From NCBI RefSeq assembly GCF_000004075.3, contig NC_026660.2, positions 26,663,498 to 26,727,497 on the forward strand: DNA of 64,000 bases, in the 5' to 3' direction. The translations under genes and the position numbers were made by a program. Under the pieces are notes generated by a model. That model had not been told where the DNA came from. It saw only the letters and a program-made list of their open reading frames with translations, and did no database searches. Source of the stretch: Cucumis sativus (Eukaryota > Streptophyta > Magnoliopsida > Cucurbitales > Cucurbitaceae). Shown piece by piece: positions 61,201 to 64,000 of the stretch. How positions within the stretch are numbered: position 1 is the stretch's first letter; each line of letters opens with the position of its first letter.

Positions 61201-62799
61201 ACCCATAATTGCTTACATTGAACAAAAGCAAGACACCGACATGCATTAGTGAAAAAGTTCAATTTAGGGTTTGATAGAGAGGTTTTAGCAGGAAGCTTAT
61301 ATTACATTAAAAGTATAATAATAATAATAATGGTGAGAGAATTTTGTTACCAAATGCAATCATTTTAATCATACAGTAGAATTGCATACTTTAGAGATTT
61401 AATGACTTTCAAATCCAGTAAAGTTACTCACGATCTGGTCCCTCATCTCTCTAATTTTTTCTTCCTTATATAACCAAAATTAATATTAATAATATATATT
61501 ATTAGAGTATGAGCTGTTAAAGCCTAAAGAGAAGTAGAGAACCATTTTTTTTCAATTACACTACTTATAGGAGAATATGTGTAGGACTGTTAATGTTATG
61601 ATGTGATTAAAGGGAAAATAAAAAGAAGAAGAAGAAAAATCCACATAATTTAAGAGGATAAATTATGACTTTTGGTCCCTTCTATGCTCTAATCTATATA
61701 TAGGTCACAACCAATTAATAAATTAATGTATTTCTCATCTAACTTAGGAAAAGGAATTTAATTAATATATGATTTCAATCAAAAACCAACCCACCTAGAG
61801 GAAGACCGTTGATGGTGAGCCCAAGAGGTGATGGGTTTGGGCTGACTTGTGTATACAAAATTTGATTAGTACGAAGTATGGGTTAAGAAAGGATAATCCC
61901 ATTCATTAATGACTTAATTTGAGATAATTGGGATTGAAGAGAATGGGAGTGTGTGGTGGACATGGGGCGGTGGGTGGGGGGTGAAGCGTGCTTTATAAAC
62001 AGTAATAAAATTGATTCTTTCATTAGTTATGACATTATTATATTCCTCTTAAGTCTTAACTACATCTAATCTAATTTGAATTAAATAAAGCTTAGAGATT
62101 AAGTAAATGGTGGAATCGATGTGATGCATGCTTCTTATTTTTTTGATTAGACGTAAGCTTAGACATTCATTCATATCATATCATATGAATCTCAATGGTT
62201 ATAATCATGGTAGATTTCCTTTAATATTATAAAATATTCATTTCAATGTAATCTTTACAGAAATAAATAAATAAATTCAAGGTCATATATATATTAGTTG
62301 TCTCAAGAGCTCATGAATGCAATTAACATAGCAAAAAAAAATATATGTTCCCAATATTTCTAAAGCCTTCTGATGCAGGAAATTTGAGCCAATCGTCTCT
62401 CCTTTTATTTATATGATCTTATCTTTACTAGGATATAAGATAAAACCACAATTTCAGTTAAAAATACGAATTAACTTAAGATTGAACAATGGATAATATA
62501 TTAACTCAATTATAAAATAATAATCCAACATTTATGTGCTACAAACATATTCAATATGGTTGAAATAGCATTTGAACATTTCGTACTATGTACGAATATC
62601 ATAATGTCCATGTTCTTTATTCTGAAAAGAAATTGATACAATATCATTGCCGAGAGAATAAACAGAGAAAAAGAGAAGTACAAGTGGGCAAAAGAATCAA
62701 ACATAGAACTAGAGGGAGGGACCAAATACCCATCGGATTATGATGAACCCTATCATTTCCTTTAAAAATAAATTAATTTAACTATAAATTCGGCCCAAT
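58223..62799. other. Intergenic; pyrimidine-rich low-complexity block and AT-rich sequence
   Basis: 59200-59400 is an almost pure C/T block, giving long false ORFs on both strands. (TA)n occurs near 59021-59040 and tatacata-type repeats at 60235-60277. 60600-60790 is again C/T-rich and leader-like. No protein-coding gene, tRNA or conserved microRNA was recognised. Confidence 0.45.
58900..58908 (-). promoter_or_regulatory. E2F/DP consensus site (TTTCCCGCC on the minus strand)
   Basis: ggcgggaaa on the plus strand gives a full TTTSSCGS match. E2F sites are normally close to S-phase gene starts. None is visible here. Confidence 0.35.
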
Positions 62800-63135
62800 T
62801 ATGACAGCAGACAGTTTTACTGCTGGCATGTTACAATGTAATAATCTGTACCAGAAAAGCATTTATTTTTATCTGAATGCTTAATCCTTAAGACACCATG
62901 TACACAATCAACAATCTATATGAAATTTGAAGAAGCTATAATCATAAGTTTTCCTAACTGATTCCAAAAATTTACTGGGAAATTCCAATAAAGGGAAGAC
63001 ACCTTCCATTAGTAATATCTCCAAAGTTGGTATACAATAGCAGCAAATTCAAATGGAAGTTTGATTGAATTCACCAACTCTTAGTCTTTGTTGTGCCACA
63101 TGTGAACTGGTGGAAGATTCAACTACGACGACGTT

Positions 63136-63762
63136 TTACACCGATTGCATTGCTTGTAATTCAGGAAATTCTAGCAGGCATTCTACAGCACCGTTGTAGT
63201 TTAAGAACCCCATGAACCAAAATTCATGGTTATCACCAGAGATTACCTGTATGTACTTTTCAGAAGGATTCATACCACTGGAGGAAGGATTAACTGCCTT
63301 AAGTTGCTGTAATGGGATCACTACCTGTTTTCACAAAGATGAAATATGTTGCAGAGATTAAATCCATAACCACCAACGTGGTCTAGCAAATTCGAAATCG
63401 CATCAAATAACAATGAAACAAGCTAGAGAGAAACTATCTATGAGTTAAGAAGTATGGTTAACTAAAATTACCTTGTAATAGCTCCATTCAGTTCTCCCGT
63501 CGGACTTGTATGAAAGAGGATTGTCACTACAGTACGCAAGCTTTGCCGTAGATACATACAATACACCCATAACTGGACCAGCAGACGTTGACAGATAACA
63601 AGCAAACGAATTTTGAAGTTTTTCCTCAGGCACTGTGTCAAAAGTTTGTTGAAAAATCTTTTCATAGCCACCTTCCGCTAATACCTTTGTCCCTTGAGCA
63701 ATTCTCCCCAGCGCAGCATCCGCAAAACTTGGACTTGTTTTCACTGATCCAAGAAACATCGT
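63136..63762 (-). CDS. GEM: GEM-like GRAM-domain protein, 5' partial
   Basis: Two 3' exons on the minus strand, 63762-63472 and 63324-63136, join in phase 0 to 159 residues. The first begins after an acceptor ttacttag, so the start of the gene lies right of the window. Using the internal ATG at 63759 as the start is less likely. Motifs: [25 protein letters not shown], shown here only by its first half [16 protein letters not shown], then [72 protein letters not shown]. This is the GRAM domain of the GEM / GER5 / ABA-responsive group, expected to bind phospholipid. GEM in Arabidopsis links cell division (CDT1) with epidermal fate through GLABRA2. The closest remembered match is GEM (At2g22475) rather than the FIP/GER members. 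The 3' UTR probably runs to about 62800. Confidence 0.92.
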
Positions 63763-64000
63763 CTAAGTAAATGAAAGTCGTAGATACTGATTTTTTCCCC
63801 TCTAGGGTAACATTCTTAGTCTGTAAAGAAGTATAAATCCCATCCCACTCATGGGATTAATTTTCCGTGAGCTACCGTGATATCTAAATGTTGTAGGAGT
63901 CAGACGAAATGTCCCATAAGATCAATTGAGGTATGCGTAAAGCTAGCATGGACACTCACGTATATAAAAAATAGCAAATTCTAATTGGACAATATGGTGA
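63763..64000 (-). other. Intron of the GEM-like gene (right window edge)
   Basis: The sequence is AT-rich with no coding similarity to GEM N-termini. The acceptor tag lies directly before 63762. Confidence 0.55.

Noticed and set aside
1..64000. CRISPR arrays, bacterial operons, plasmid or phage features, rRNA genes
   Set aside because: None seen. Intron-bearing plant genes throughout make these irrelevant.

Overview
This is plant nuclear DNA, most likely from a eudicot. Genes are split by short GT-AG introns with T-rich tails. Intergenic DNA is very AT-rich and full of homopolymer runs, microsatellites and small foldback elements. All recognisable products are land-plant families: a ZF-HD factor, a D-type cyclin, a GEM/GRAM protein, an atypical bHLH, a proline-rich wall protein and a DIC/UCP5 carrier. 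The general look recalls a compact cucurbit genome, but the species is a guess. There is no sign of bacterial, organellar or viral genes.

Layout. The left 30 kb is fairly gene-dense. It holds the 3' part of a GPI ethanolamine phosphate transferase 2 gene (838-5836, +), a single-exon zinc-ribbon protein (6894-7595, +), a two-exon bHLH factor (9344-10147, +), a small secreted proline-rich protein (11006-11410, +), a six-exon IMPACT/YigZ-family gene (12663-14988, -), an intronless mitochondrial dicarboxylate/UCP5-type carrier (20608-21582, +) and a 20-exon gene for a large plant protein of unknown function (24025-29669, -). The right half is sparse. It has a six-exon CYCD2/4-type cyclin (38499-40340, +), a small unknown gene (45566-46021 with a likely 5' exon at 44701, +), a single-exon zinc-finger homeodomain gene (51777-52523, -) and the 3' part of a GEM-like gene (63136-63762, -). 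Noncoding gaps of 8.8 kb and 10.6 kb lie upstream of the unknown-function gene plus cyclin and of the ZF-HD gene.

The exon models were rebuilt by hand from reading frame, splice sites and remembered family motifs. Every junction listed keeps the frame. Untranslated ends are approximate.

The genes are not a pathway. They do form a recognisable conserved neighbourhood. As I recall Arabidopsis gene numbers, GEM, CYCD2;1, UCP5/DIC1, a proline-rich protein and the GPI transferase sit close together on chromosome 2. HB25, CYCD4;1 and a copy of the unknown-function gene sit together on chromosome 5. This window carries both sets interleaved, so it looks like the pre-duplication ancestral segment.

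No new multi-gene system stands out. The most interesting leads are: an ATGA stop/start overlap between a short upstream ORF and the main ORF of the small unknown gene; promoter-like islands with no visible gene; a tRNA-Arg(CCU)-like Pol III unit with degenerate 3' half; an altered Rb-binding motif in the cyclin; a probable C2 domain in a family that carries a misleading public name; and small foldback transposons.
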